NCBI GenBank assembly: GCA_937910665.1 | Contig: CALEPR010000090.1 | Span: 1-17,400 of the forward strand | DNA from: an uncultured Selenomonadales bacterium | GTDB lineage: Bacteria > Bacillota > Negativicutes > Selenomonadales > Selenomonadaceae | Reading direction: 5' to 3' | DNA: 17,400 nucleotides | Program-made: the position numbers and the translations under genes | Shown here: positions 1 to 7,536 of the stretch, one piece after another | How the letters are laid out: each line of letters begins with the position of its first letter | Numbering within the stretch: position 1 is the first letter of the stretch | Notes under the pieces: model-generated | The model's database searches: none | Seen by the model: only the letters and a program-made list of their open reading frames with translations | Told to the model about the DNA's origin: nothing

Positions 1-403
1 CAGCCGCCTTGACTGTCGGCAGAAGATCCTCGCTTGCGCCCTCAAAACGAATCTCGACAATAGTTTTGTCTTGAAACGGAGTTAAATAGTCCACAATCAT
101 TGAATCTGACCTCGAGGAGCTGTTTTCCGAATTGAGATTAAAACTGTCTCTCTCAACGTCGGGAATATTTTCTGTAGTTTGCGGCGGATTACTTCCTGCG
201 TCGGTAATTGTTCCAATTTCCTGAGATTTTTTTTCTGTCTCGGGATCGGTTACAACGTCAGAATTTTTTTCTACTTCCTCGACTGCAACATTTTCGGCGG
301 CAACGTCCTGATTTTCTGTGCCGTCGACTTTAAAACCAACCAACAGCGGCAGAGCCAATAAAGCCAAGCCGCAAGTTGCCAATTTTCTTTTACTTCTTCT
401 CAC
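1..403 (-). CDS. bamA: BamA-like outer membrane assembly protein, N-terminal fragment
   Basis: The gene runs off the left edge; about 134 residues are visible. It starts at GTG (401-403) with a GAAAGGGG Shine-Dalgarno about 11 bases upstream; an in-frame stop lies at 437-439 and no better start lies between. Residues 1-23 look like a signal peptide (MRRSKRK, then a hydrophobic run LALLALPLLVG). Residues 24-105 are polar, acidic and Ser/Asn/Thr-rich with no obvious fold. From about residue 112 the pattern TIVEIRFEGASEDLLPTVKA looks like the first beta-strand and helix of a POTRA domain. BamA (Omp85 family) inserts beta-barrel proteins into the outer membrane. The call rests on that POTRA-like start, the export signal and the position directly downstream of tamB, a known pairing in diderm Firmicutes. 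The barrel itself is outside the window, so another POTRA protein (for example a TamA-like one) cannot be excluded. Confidence 0.7.
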   Translation of the reverse strand, partial: MRRSKRKLATCGLALLALPLLVGFKVDGTENQDVAAENVAVEEVEKNSDVVTDPETEKKSQEIGTITDAGSNPPQTTENIPDVERDSFNLNSENSSSRSDSMIVDYLTPFQDKTIVEIRFEGASEDLLPTVKAA

Positions 404-501
404 CTTAAAAATTTCCCCTTTCAGTCGAAATTTAATTTATAATTTTGGTGGTTAGCGGAAAAAGAATTGCCAATTTAAAATTTAAAATTTTCAATCCTCC
501 G

Positions 502-3500
502 CTAGAAATTGTATCTTGCTTCCAATCCAAAAATAAATTCGTTGCTCTCGCGCTCAATAGTTAAACCTAAATTGTCATTGAAGTCGTACTGGATACCGTA
601 GCGCGTAATTTGATCTCCGTTAATGCCCTGCGTCAAGCGCAACATAACTTTGTCATTGATATATTTTCCGAGCGAAATATTAAATTCATTTTCGCGTTGA
701 TTATTTTCTCCGGGCTGGGATGACATTGAATCAAATGCGCTGCCGCTGCCGCGAGATACCATAAATTTATCCAGACCCAAGTTGCGTTTGACAGTGTCCT
801 CGATTTCTGCAAGCACAGACATTTGCAAACCAATTTCCAGAGCGTCAGCCGCCGTGAAATTTTGATTTCCTTTATCGTAAGCTGTGCGGAAAGTCAAAAG
901 CTGAATAATTTCTGTTTCCGTCATCTCGGGACTCGAAGTCAATTTGAAAGTAATTCCTTTCTTGCCAAGTGGCCCGTCGACAGCAAGATAAATTTTCGTC
1001 CGCGTCAATTTTGTATCGGCGGCGAAGTGAACTGTCGGCATAAAAGAATCTTGCTGATTGAATAAAATTTCTGCCTCGCGAATGTCGAAAACAGTTTGCA
1101 AATAATTTATCGTTCCTCCGCGCTTAACTGAAATTGTTCCGGAAGTTTTTGGATGCGTCGTACTCCTTCCGAAATGCGCCGAGCCTGTCAAGTACATATC
1201 GTAAAGTCTTGAGCTGTAGAAATGAACTTTTTCGCCAAGATTTAAAGATATATCCAACAAAATATCGGGAAGCGGATCATCAGAACTTGGCAGCGCGGGA
1301 ACACTCAGCAAACAATGTTCCAAATCAATCTGTCCTGAAATTTTTGGCAAAGTTCTGAGCCTGAATTTTCGATTGTTTTCCGGTCGCGGAAGTTCGGTTT
1401 CTTGAAAACTAAATTCCGCATTCAAAGGCCCCGTGAAAAAATCGCTGTCAATGTTCAAGTTGTCAGCTTTTAAATTGAAATTATAATCGCTTAACAAAAG
1501 ATTTGCAAAACTAAATCCGCCGTCAACAGTCAATGCGCCTTTGCCAATGTTCAGCGTGAAATTTTCAATGTCGAATCGATTTCCTTTAAACAGCGTGGAA
1601 ATATTTATGTGTTCGATTAAACTTTTCATGCCTTTGACTTTGACTGTGCCGTCCGAGAGAGAAATATTTCCGTCAACTTTTGGATTATCTGCCGCGCCCG
1701 TGATAAAAACCGAGCCGCCCATCGATCCGACAGCCCAAGAAATATAATTGCTGACTGTCGGCAACAAACTCAAGTCCGCTTGGTCGAGAGAAATTTTTAG
1801 ATTGAGTTGCTCCTCCGCGCTCAAAGTTTTTTTATTTTCTGCGTTAATCATGAATGCTTGCACAGGCAAAATTCCTTCCGCAGTTGCGCGGTAAGTTTTT
1901 TCGCCGATCTGTCTGCGCGCCTCGAAGTTCTGAATATCAAAAGCCCAGTTCTTGAAAAAAATATCTCCGCCCAAGAAATCGAAAGTTGCTCCTTTGATAG
2001 AGCCGCTTGAATCAAGTTTTATTTCTGCCTCAGGGCTGTCGACATTTCCTCCGACTTTTGCATTGATTGAAAAATTTCCTGCCGTTTCAAAATTTTTCAA
2101 TCCGGCAGCTGCAGGAATAATTCCTAAATTCAATTTATCGGAATTAAATTCCAAGTCCAGAGGGCCGACTAAATTCGCCGTGCCTGACAAATTAAAAGTT
2201 CCTGCGTCGCCTTGAAAACCTTCCAGCTTGTTGAAGTAAATAACTTTGTTCAGCAAATTCAATTCAACGGCTACGTCATGCAAATCATAACCGGCAAGTT
2301 CGCCCTTGCCAATGTCGCCGACTAAATTTACAGAAGGATTTTCAAGCGTGCCGCCCAAGTCAATTTTTGAATTTAATTTTCCTGTCAGCAAATTTGTTTT
2401 GTAACCTGCGAGTTGAAGAAGTTGAGGAATATCAAAATTATTAACTTCAAGATCGCCGTCCAACATTTTTGTCACGTTGTTAGCCGTCGCGTAAAGTTTG
2501 CAACTGCCTTCGCCTTGTTTAAATTCAAATTCGTCCAGAATAAATTGGTTGCCTTGAAGTTGAGCGTTGCCGTGAACATCGGAAAGTTCAACGCCATTTA
2601 AATTCAATTTGTCGGCATTTAAATTTCCTACAAACTGCGGATAATTTATCGTGCCGCTCAAAACTCCTTCAAATTTTAAATCGCCCTGTGCGGTATATTC
2701 GCGTGGAAATTGTGCGTGCAATCTGTCCAGACTTAAATTTTTTCCCTCGACGACAAAATTTAAATCCTGAGTCGCCTTGTTAATTGTTCCGTTTAAAGTG
2801 ACATCAGCCATAGGCGCAGTGACTTCAAAATTTTGCAGTCGAATCATATCGCCTTCCAAAAAATAATTGCCGTGCATCCCGCGCAAAATTATTCCGCGAT
2901 AACTGCCATATTTAAAATCAATTTCGCCGACGACGTTTGGTTTGTCGAGCGTGCCTGTAACTTTGACGACATTATTTAAATTTCCTGTCAAAGGTTGGTC
3001 GGGAGCAACCAACGCGACAATATCTTCGACTCTCGCGCCTGTTGTTTGCAAAGTGAGATCAATATTTTTCGCGCCGGTAAAACCAACTGTGCCTTCCGTG
3101 ACGGACCAAGTAACTTTTCCTCCATGTTCCAGTTCAAAATTATCAATCTTCACGCCGTCCAAATTTCCACTCGCCGCAAGTTTTACAGAATCGTAAGGCT
3201 GTTTAAAAATTTGTCCGCGAAAATGTTCGCCATTATTTTTCGCGCTGTCAACGGCAGTAGCTTTCAAATTTATTTGAGGATTACTCGCCGCGCCTGAAAT
3301 TTTTCCGCTGAAGTCCGACAAGCCGCCTACATCAATTTGCGGATCAAAATTTTTCGCCAGAGCCAAATCAATGTGCGAGGCGTAAAATTCTAAATCTAAA
3401 TTGTCGCCGCCTGAAATTTTTCCCGACGCACCGACCGCGCCTTTGTTCGGCAGGACAGCTTTGAAATTATCAATCTGCAAATCTTTTCCTTCCAGACTGA

Positions 3501-4935
3501 AAGAAGTCGAAACATAATTTACAGGAAAATTTTGGTAGGCAACATTAGCCGCCGTTGCCGAGCCGTAGACTTGCAAAGTTTCTGTGTCCGCTCCTTTTCC
3601 TGAAACCGAAAAATCTCCTGAAACATTTCCGCGCAGGTCGTCGGAAATATTTGCAAGATTTTTTAATTGAGTTGCATCAAGATTTTTTACTTTAAGGTGT
3701 GCGTTGTAGGCGAGGTCTTTGACTAAGACAGTTCCTTCACCTTCGACTTCGCCGCCGAAAGTTTCCGCACTTAAATCAGACAAAAAAATTTCCTCTCCGC
3801 TGTAGCGAACTTTGGTTTTTAAATTTCTCGCGGAAAGATTTTGATATGCAATGTAGTCGGAAAAAATTTCTGCCTCGACTTGAGGATTTTTAGCCGTGCC
3901 TGCAATGTGCGCTGAAAATTTTGCTGCGCCGTCCACGCCAAGATTTTGAATAATCGCCGAAGGAGAAAAACTTTCTGAATCTGCGTAAATGTCAAGAAAT
4001 GGTTCATCGGTGTCAGTGTGAATTGTGCCGGAAGCGTTTGCTGATTGACCGTTCGCAGTCGCCGATGCATTGAAAACAATTTCGGAATTATTGAAAGTCG
4101 CCGCGCCATTTATATTTTCAACTTCGGTGTCTTCGATTTTAATTGCGCCATCTTTCAAATTTGCCGAGCCGAGATAATTTAAAATTTCTCCGCGCCGAGT
4201 GACATTGACTGTAGAATTTTCGATAACGCCACCTTGAATTTGCAAATTTTCCGGCAAAGTATTTGCAGGGATCAGCGGCAAAATTTTTTCTATGTCAACT
4301 GAATCAACTTTCGCGTGAACAGTTTGATTTTCTGCGCCGAGCGTGCCTGTCGCGTCAATTTGACTGCCTAAAGTTTTTGCAGAAATTTTTGTATCAACTG
4401 CATCCAAGTCAGCGCAATCAGCTGAGCCGGAAATTTCTTCGACGGAAATTTTGTTGCCGTCAAATTCTGCGTCGAGGGAACTCTCAGCGACAGAAATTTT
4501 CGCGCCGAAAGTACTTTCTCCTTCGCTCTCAATTTTTATATCATTTACATTCCAAGTTTCGTCGTCGCGCTTTTTTAAATCGACGTGTGCGCCTGTGATA
4601 TTTATTTCGTCAACAGCTCCGGCAGGATCATCCTTCAAGTTCAAAAGTTTTAATTTAACTTCTGCCTCGTCGACAGTTGCAATGTGTTCAGAATTTTTGT
4701 CGAAAATTTCAATGTCGCGCAAAATAATTTTGCTCGGTTTCAGCGAAGAAATTTTTAATTCTTCCAGTTCAACTTTTCCGACTTTCACCTGCGTTCCAAT
4801 TTTTGCCGTCGCCTGTTCCTCGATAGTAGGAATAATTTTTTGTATAAGTGCGTCTTGCTGCGAATTTATGTATGCGCCGCCGCCAATAGCTCCCGCAGTT
4901 AAAATTCCTCCGACGACTTTTAAAATCGGATTCAC
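502..4935 (-). CDS. tamB: TamB family translocation and assembly module protein
   Basis: TamB-family proteins are very long, inner-membrane-anchored periplasmic beta structures that span to the outer membrane and act in outer-membrane protein assembly and/or phospholipid transport. This one is about 1477 residues, within the family range. It has a short N-terminal membrane anchor (about residues 3-22, ILKVVGGILTAGAIGGGAYI), then an AsmA-like opening (VKVGKVELEEL, IILRDIEIFD). A very long run of repeating beta-strand segments follows (LEGVLSGTI-type and NLDLTL-type patterns). The C-terminal DUF490/TamB region ends in barrel-like strands and a terminal Phe (FGLEARYNF). I chose the GTG at 4933-4935: AAAGGAG at 4944-4950 sits 8 bases upstream. 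The longer TTG reading at 4953 overlaps that Shine-Dalgarno. It is followed after 98 bases by the bamA-like gene. I see no internal breaks or frameshifts. Confidence 0.93.
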   Translation of the reverse strand: MNPILKVVGGILTAGAIGGGAYINSQQDALIQKIIPTIEEQATAKIGTQVKVGKVELEELKISSLKPSKIILRDIEIFDKNSEHIATVDEAEVKLKLLNLKDDPAGAVDEINITGAHVDLKKRDDETWNVNDIKIESEGESTFGAKISVAESSLDAEFDGNKISVEEISGSADCADLDAVDTKISAKTLGSQIDATGTLGAENQTVHAKVDSVDIEKILPLIPANTLPENLQIQGGVIENSTVNVTRRGEILNYLGSANLKDGAIKIEDTEVENINGAATFNNSEIVFNASATANGQSANASGTIHTDTDEPFLDIYADSESFSPSAIIQNLGVDGAAKFSAHIAGTAKNPQVEAEIFSDYIAYQNLSARNLKTKVRYSGEEIFLSDLSAETFGGEVEGEGTVLVKDLAYNAHLKVKNLDATQLKNLANISDDLRGNVSGDFSVSGKGADTETLQVYGSATAANVAYQNFPVNYVSTSFSLEGKDLQIDNFKAVLPNKGAVGASGKISGGDNLDLEFYASHIDLALAKNFDPQIDVGGLSDFSGKISGAASNPQINLKATAVDSAKNNGEHFRGQIFKQPYDSVKLAASGNLDGVKIDNFELEHGGKVTWSVTEGTVGFTGAKNIDLTLQTTGARVEDIVALVAPDQPLTGNLNNVVKVTGTLDKPNVVGEIDFKYGSYRGIILRGMHGNYFLEGDMIRLQNFEVTAPMADVTLNGTINKATQDLNFVVEGKNLSLDRLHAQFPREYTAQGDLKFEGVLSGTINYPQFVGNLNADKLNLNGVELSDVHGNAQLQGNQFILDEFEFKQGEGSCKLYATANNVTKMLDGDLEVNNFDIPQLLQLAGYKTNLLTGKLNSKIDLGGTLENPSVNLVGDIGKGELAGYDLHDVAVELNLLNKVIYFNKLEGFQGDAGTFNLSGTANLVGPLDLEFNSDKLNLGIIPAAAGLKNFETAGNFSINAKVGGNVDSPEAEIKLDSSGSIKGATFDFLGGDIFFKNWAFDIQNFEARRQIGEKTYRATAEGILPVQAFMINAENKKTLSAEEQLNLKISLDQADLSLLPTVSNYISWAVGSMGGSVFITGAADNPKVDGNISLSDGTVKVKGMKSLIEHINISTLFKGNRFDIENFTLNIGKGALTVDGGFSFANLLLSDYNFNLKADNLNIDSDFFTGPLNAEFSFQETELPRPENNRKFRLRTLPKISGQIDLEHCLLSVPALPSSDDPLPDILLDISLNLGEKVHFYSSRLYDMYLTGSAHFGRSTTHPKTSGTISVKRGGTINYLQTVFDIREAEILFNQQDSFMPTVHFAADTKLTRTKIYLAVDGPLGKKGITFKLTSSPEMTETEIIQLLTFRTAYDKGNQNFTAADALEIGLQMSVLAEIEDTVKRNLGLDKFMVSRGSGSAFDSMSSQPGENNQRENEFNISLGKYINDKVMLRLTQGINGDQITRYGIQYDFNDNLGLTIERESNEFIFGLEARYNF

Positions 4936-4969
4936 AGACAACGCTCCTTTCAAAAAATTTTTCCTGCAA

Positions 4970-4998
4970 AGTTTAACAAAAAATATTTAATTAGTAAA
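4970..4998 (-). promoter_or_regulatory. Predicted promoter of tamB (and bamA)
   Basis: On the minus strand TTTACT (4993-4998) and TAAACT (4970-4975) are separated by 17 bases, and the -10 is preceded by TGT (extended -10). It lies between the rpmB terminator and the tamB ribosome binding site, so tamB probably has its own transcript. No promoter-like site was seen in the 98 bases between tamB and the bamA-like gene. Confidence 0.5.
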
Positions 4999-5022
4999 TC
5001 GAAAAAAATTTTTTTATTCCAG

Positions 5023-5056
5023 CAAAAAGGACTGCACACTTTAGAGCTGCAGTCCT
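5023..5056 (-). terminator. Rho-independent terminator after rpmB
   Basis: A perfect 9 bp stem (AGGACTGCA at 5028-5036 against TGCAGTCCT at 5048-5056) encloses an 11-base loop. Read on the minus strand it is followed by TTTTT. It lies just past the rpmB stop codon (5073) and separates the rpmB block from tamB. Confidence 0.9.
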
Positions 5057-5072
5057 AAATTTTTTTCTGTCA

Positions 5073-5264
5073 TTAAATTGCTCGCTGAACTTTTCCGCTG
5101 CGAAGGCAACGAGTGCAAACATTAAGGCGTTTAATTTCTCCGTCAACCAACGCGCGAACTCGCTGAATATTAGGATGCCATTTGCGTTTTGTTTTGAGGT
5201 GCGAATGGCTGACATTCATTCCCGACATTGTGCCTTTATGACAAACTTCACAATAATGAGACAT
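5073..5264 (-). CDS. rpmB: 50S ribosomal protein L28
   Basis: L28 is a structural protein of the large ribosomal subunit. This is a 63-residue product, the usual length for the short bacterial form. It begins MSHYCEVCHKG and carries two cysteine pairs (C5-x2-C8 and C50-x2-C53), the zinc-binding (C+) form of L28. The basic middle (SHLKTKRKWHPNIQRVRA) is typical of the family. The ATG at 5262-5264 is preceded by AAAGGAAG; a longer in-frame reading from 5327 would run through the promoter and has no family match upstream. Its own promoter sits between it and hslU, and a strong terminator follows, so it is probably also made as a single-gene message. Confidence 0.97.
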   Translation of the reverse strand: MSHYCEVCHKGTMSGMNVSHSHLKTKRKWHPNIQRVRALVDGEIKRLNVCTRCLRSGKVQRAI

Positions 5265-5298
5265 AACTTTTTCACTTCCTTTAAAAAATAACTCGCAA

Positions 5299-5327
5299 AG
5301 TATAACACAGAAAAAATTTTCCTGCAA
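5299..5327 (-). promoter_or_regulatory. Predicted promoter of rpmB
   Basis: On the minus strand TTGCAG (5322-5327) and TATACT (5299-5304) are 17 bases apart, with TGT just before the -10. The -35 lies 7 bases past the hslU stop codon. No terminator separates hslU from rpmB, so read-through from hslU is also possible. Confidence 0.55.
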
Positions 5328-5333
5328 ATTTTT

Positions 5334-6782
5334 TTACAAAATAAACTGTGACAAATCGCGATTCTTGGAAATTTCTTTCAGGCGTTCATCGACATAAGCC
5401 GCATCGATTGAAACTTCTGTCTTGCCTTCCTTAATCATGTCGGGAGCGTCGAAAGAAATATTTTCCAAAAGTTTCTCCAACAAAGTGTGCAATCTGCGCG
5501 CACCAATGTCTTCAGATTGTTCGTTGACATCGTAAGCCATCTCGGCAATTCTTCCAATCGCCTCAGGCTGAAATTCCAAGTTAAGACCTTCGGTTTTCAA
5601 CAAAGCTTTGTACTGTTTGATAAGAGCATTTTGCGGCTCGGTAAGGATTTTTTCAAAATCTTCCTTTTGCAAAGATTTCAACTCGACGCGAATCGGAAAA
5701 CGTCCCTGAAGTTCCGGAATTAAGTCGGAAGGTTTTGCCGTGTGGAATGCTCCCGCCGCGATAAATAAAATGTGATCTGTTTTGACCGGACCATATTTTG
5801 TCATGACAGTCGAACCTTCGACAATCGGCAAAATATCTCGCTGAACTCCTTCGCGGCTCACGTCGGGTCCTCCGCTCGAACCTTTAACCGCAACTTTATC
5901 AATTTCATCGAAGAAAACAATTCCGCTGCGCTCGGCAAGTTCAACTGCAGCTTCGGCAACTTCCTCCATGTCGATAAGTTTTTCTGCTTCTTCCTGCTCC
6001 AAAATTTTTCTGGCTGCCGCGACAGTAACTTTTCTCTTTCTCATGCGTTTCGGCATCAAACTTCCAATCATGTCCTGAAGATTGTCGCCCATGCTTTCCA
6101 AACTTGATCCTGAAAACATTCCGACCATCGGCTTTGCATGATCAGAAACTTCCAATTCAATAACTTGATCTTCAAGTTTCCCCGCCTCAAGTCTTTTTTT
6201 GACAAACTCGCGACCGGATTTTCCTGTGTCGACGGTGGGAGTTTCTTCTTCAACTTTTTCCTCCGGCTCCTCGATGCTGCCGAAAAGTTTGCTCAAAGGA
6301 TTGCCGGCTTTCTTCGGCTCGGGGACGAGAATATCCAAAAGTCTTTCGTTGGCGTTTTCAGTTGCCTTCTCCTTAACTTCTTCAGTTTTTTGCTTGCGAA
6401 CCATGCGAACGGCAATTTGCATCAAGTCACGAATAATTGATTCAACATCGCGACCGACGTAACCGACTTCAGTAAATTTTGTCGCCTCGACTTTCACGAA
6501 TGGAGCTTTGACAAGTTTTGCCAAGCGGCGAGCAATTTCAGTTTTGCCTACGCCTGTCGAACCGATCATCAAAATATTTTTCGGAATAACATCGTCGCGC
6601 ATATCGTCAGTAAGTTTTCGACTTCTCCAGCGATTTCTCAGCGCGATTGCAACCGAACGCTTTGCATCTTCCTGTCCGACAATATGCTTGTTAAGTTCCT
6701 CGACAATTTCGCGCGGAGTCTGTTCATTCAATCCAAGTTCCGTGATAACTTCTTTTTTTGTTTCAACTTTTTTTCTCGGCAT
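5334..6782 (-). CDS. hslU: ATP-dependent protease ATPase subunit HslU (ClpY)
   Basis: HslU is the AAA+ ring ATPase that unfolds substrates and feeds them to the HslV peptidase. All landmarks are present in 482 residues: Walker A GSTGVGKT (74-81), pore loop GYVG (107-110), Walker B IVFFDE (288-293), arginine-finger region ELQGRFP (357-363), sensor-2 GARR (427-430), and the C-terminal LSQFIL tail that inserts into HslV. The substrate-binding I domain lies at roughly 110-245 and includes a charged stretch at about 165-190 that is probably a flexible insert. Start ATG 6780-6782 has GAAAGGAAG upstream. It follows hslV after 87 bases containing degenerate repeats. In Bacillus the next gene would be codY; here it is rpmB. 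Confidence 0.97.
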   Translation of the reverse strand: MPRKKVETKKEVITELGLNEQTPREIVEELNKHIVGQEDAKRSVAIALRNRWRSRKLTDDMRDDVIPKNILMIGSTGVGKTEIARRLAKLVKAPFVKVEATKFTEVGYVGRDVESIIRDLMQIAVRMVRKQKTEEVKEKATENANERLLDILVPEPKKAGNPLSKLFGSIEEPEEKVEEETPTVDTGKSGREFVKKRLEAGKLEDQVIELEVSDHAKPMVGMFSGSSLESMGDNLQDMIGSLMPKRMRKRKVTVAAARKILEQEEAEKLIDMEEVAEAAVELAERSGIVFFDEIDKVAVKGSSGGPDVSREGVQRDILPIVEGSTVMTKYGPVKTDHILFIAAGAFHTAKPSDLIPELQGRFPIRVELKSLQKEDFEKILTEPQNALIKQYKALLKTEGLNLEFQPEAIGRIAEMAYDVNEQSEDIGARRLHTLLEKLLENISFDAPDMIKEGKTEVSIDAAYVDERLKEISKNRDLSQFIL

Positions 6783-6801
6783 TTATAAAAACTTCCTTTC
6801 A

Positions 6802-6872
6802 GTCAGTTTCTTTAGTTTTTAGTTACAAAGTTGTTAGTGGTTAGAATTTTTTTTACTGACAACTAAAAACTA
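6802..6872. repeat. Degenerate heptad-type repeat with 12 bp inverted ends, hslV-hslU gap
   Basis: TAGTTTTTAGTT (6813-6824) and AACTAAAAACTA (6861-6872) are exact reverse complements 36 bases apart. Between them, on the minus strand, come units such as CTAACCA and CTAACAA. The right arm overlaps the hslV stop codon (6870-6872). In the hslV-hslU message this could form a stem-loop between the two cistrons. It looks like a remnant of the short tandem repeats that spread through intergenic DNA in some bacteria; that assignment is an inference. Confidence 0.5.
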
Positions 6873-7406
6873 TTCCAATTCTTCGACAATAATATTTTGA
6901 TTCGTGAAAATGCAAATGTCCGCCGCGATCGACAAAGATTCTTTCGCAATTTCAGCGGCTGACATTTCCGTATGAGTCGCAAGTGCTCTGCCCGCCGCCA
7001 ACGCATAAAATCCTCCGCTGCCAATCGCCGCAACATCCCCGTCGGGCTCAATGACTTCGCCGCCGCCGGACAACATCAAGATTGTATCTTTATCCGCAAC
7101 CAAAAGCAAGGCTTCAAGTTTGCGTAAAATTTTATCGGTTCGCCAATCTTTTGCAAGCGCGACCGCCGCCCTCTGCAAATGTCCGTGACATTCTTCAAGT
7201 TTTCCCTCAAATTTTTCAAACAAAGTAAAAGCGTCCGCCACCGAACCCGCGAACCCTGCAATAACTTTGTCGTGATACAGGCGACGAACTTTTTTGGCTG
7301 TTGACTTCATTATTGTGTGTTCGCCGAAAGTAACTTGACCGTCGCCGGCGATTGCGGTTTTCCCGTTGCGTTTGACGGCTACTATTGTCGTTGCGTGAAA
7401 TTCCAT
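6870..7406 (-). CDS. hslV: ATP-dependent protease peptidase subunit HslV (ClpQ)
   Basis: HslV is the proteasome-like threonine peptidase that forms a double hexamer capped by HslU. The product has 178 residues, the normal size. The short propeptide MEFHA precedes the mature TTIVAVKRNGK, so Thr6 is the predicted nucleophile. Other family marks are AGDGQVTFGE (20-29), IAGFAGSVADAFTLFEKFE (49-67) and AIGSGGFYALAAGRAL (127-142). Start ATG 7404-7406 follows GAGAGGAG at a spacing of about 10. It has its own extended -10 promoter and lies upstream of hslU in the same direction. Confidence 0.97.
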   Translation of the reverse strand: MEFHATTIVAVKRNGKTAIAGDGQVTFGEHTIMKSTAKKVRRLYHDKVIAGFAGSVADAFTLFEKFEGKLEECHGHLQRAAVALAKDWRTDKILRKLEALLLVADKDTILMLSGGGEVIEPDGDVAAIGSGGFYALAAGRALATHTEMSAAEIAKESLSIAADICIFTNQNIIVEELE

Positions 7407-7449
7407 TTATAAAAAACTCCTCTCGAAATGTTGCCCAAAAAACTTGCCT

Positions 7450-7479
7450 ATTATACCACGCAAAAAAAATTTTTAAAAA
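7450..7479 (-). promoter_or_regulatory. Predicted promoter of hslVU
   Basis: The minus strand has a consensus extended -10, TGG then TATAAT (7450-7455), behind a run of eight T. The -35 is weak (TTTTTA at 7474-7479, spacing 18). It lies 43 bases upstream of the hslV start, so hslVU can be transcribed apart from trmFO. Confidence 0.55.
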
Positions 7480-7493
7480 CTTTTTTATAAAAT

Positions 7494-7533
7494 TGTCGAT
7501 GTCAAAAATTCCAAAAAGCTCGGAGGAATATTT
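7494..7533 (-). terminator. Possible weak terminator after trmFO
   Basis: Just past the trmFO stop, on the minus strand, ATTCC and GGAAT form a short stem with A-rich and T-rich flanks (loop about 12 bases) ending in TTTTT. The stem is short and AU-rich, so it may be only partly effective or accidental. Confidence 0.25.
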
Positions 7534-7536
7534 TTT

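Noticed and set aside
4263..4990. Plus-strand open frames (111 and 179 codons) antisense to tamB
   Set aside because: They are shadows of the tamB coding frame with no ribosome binding site or recognisable domain.
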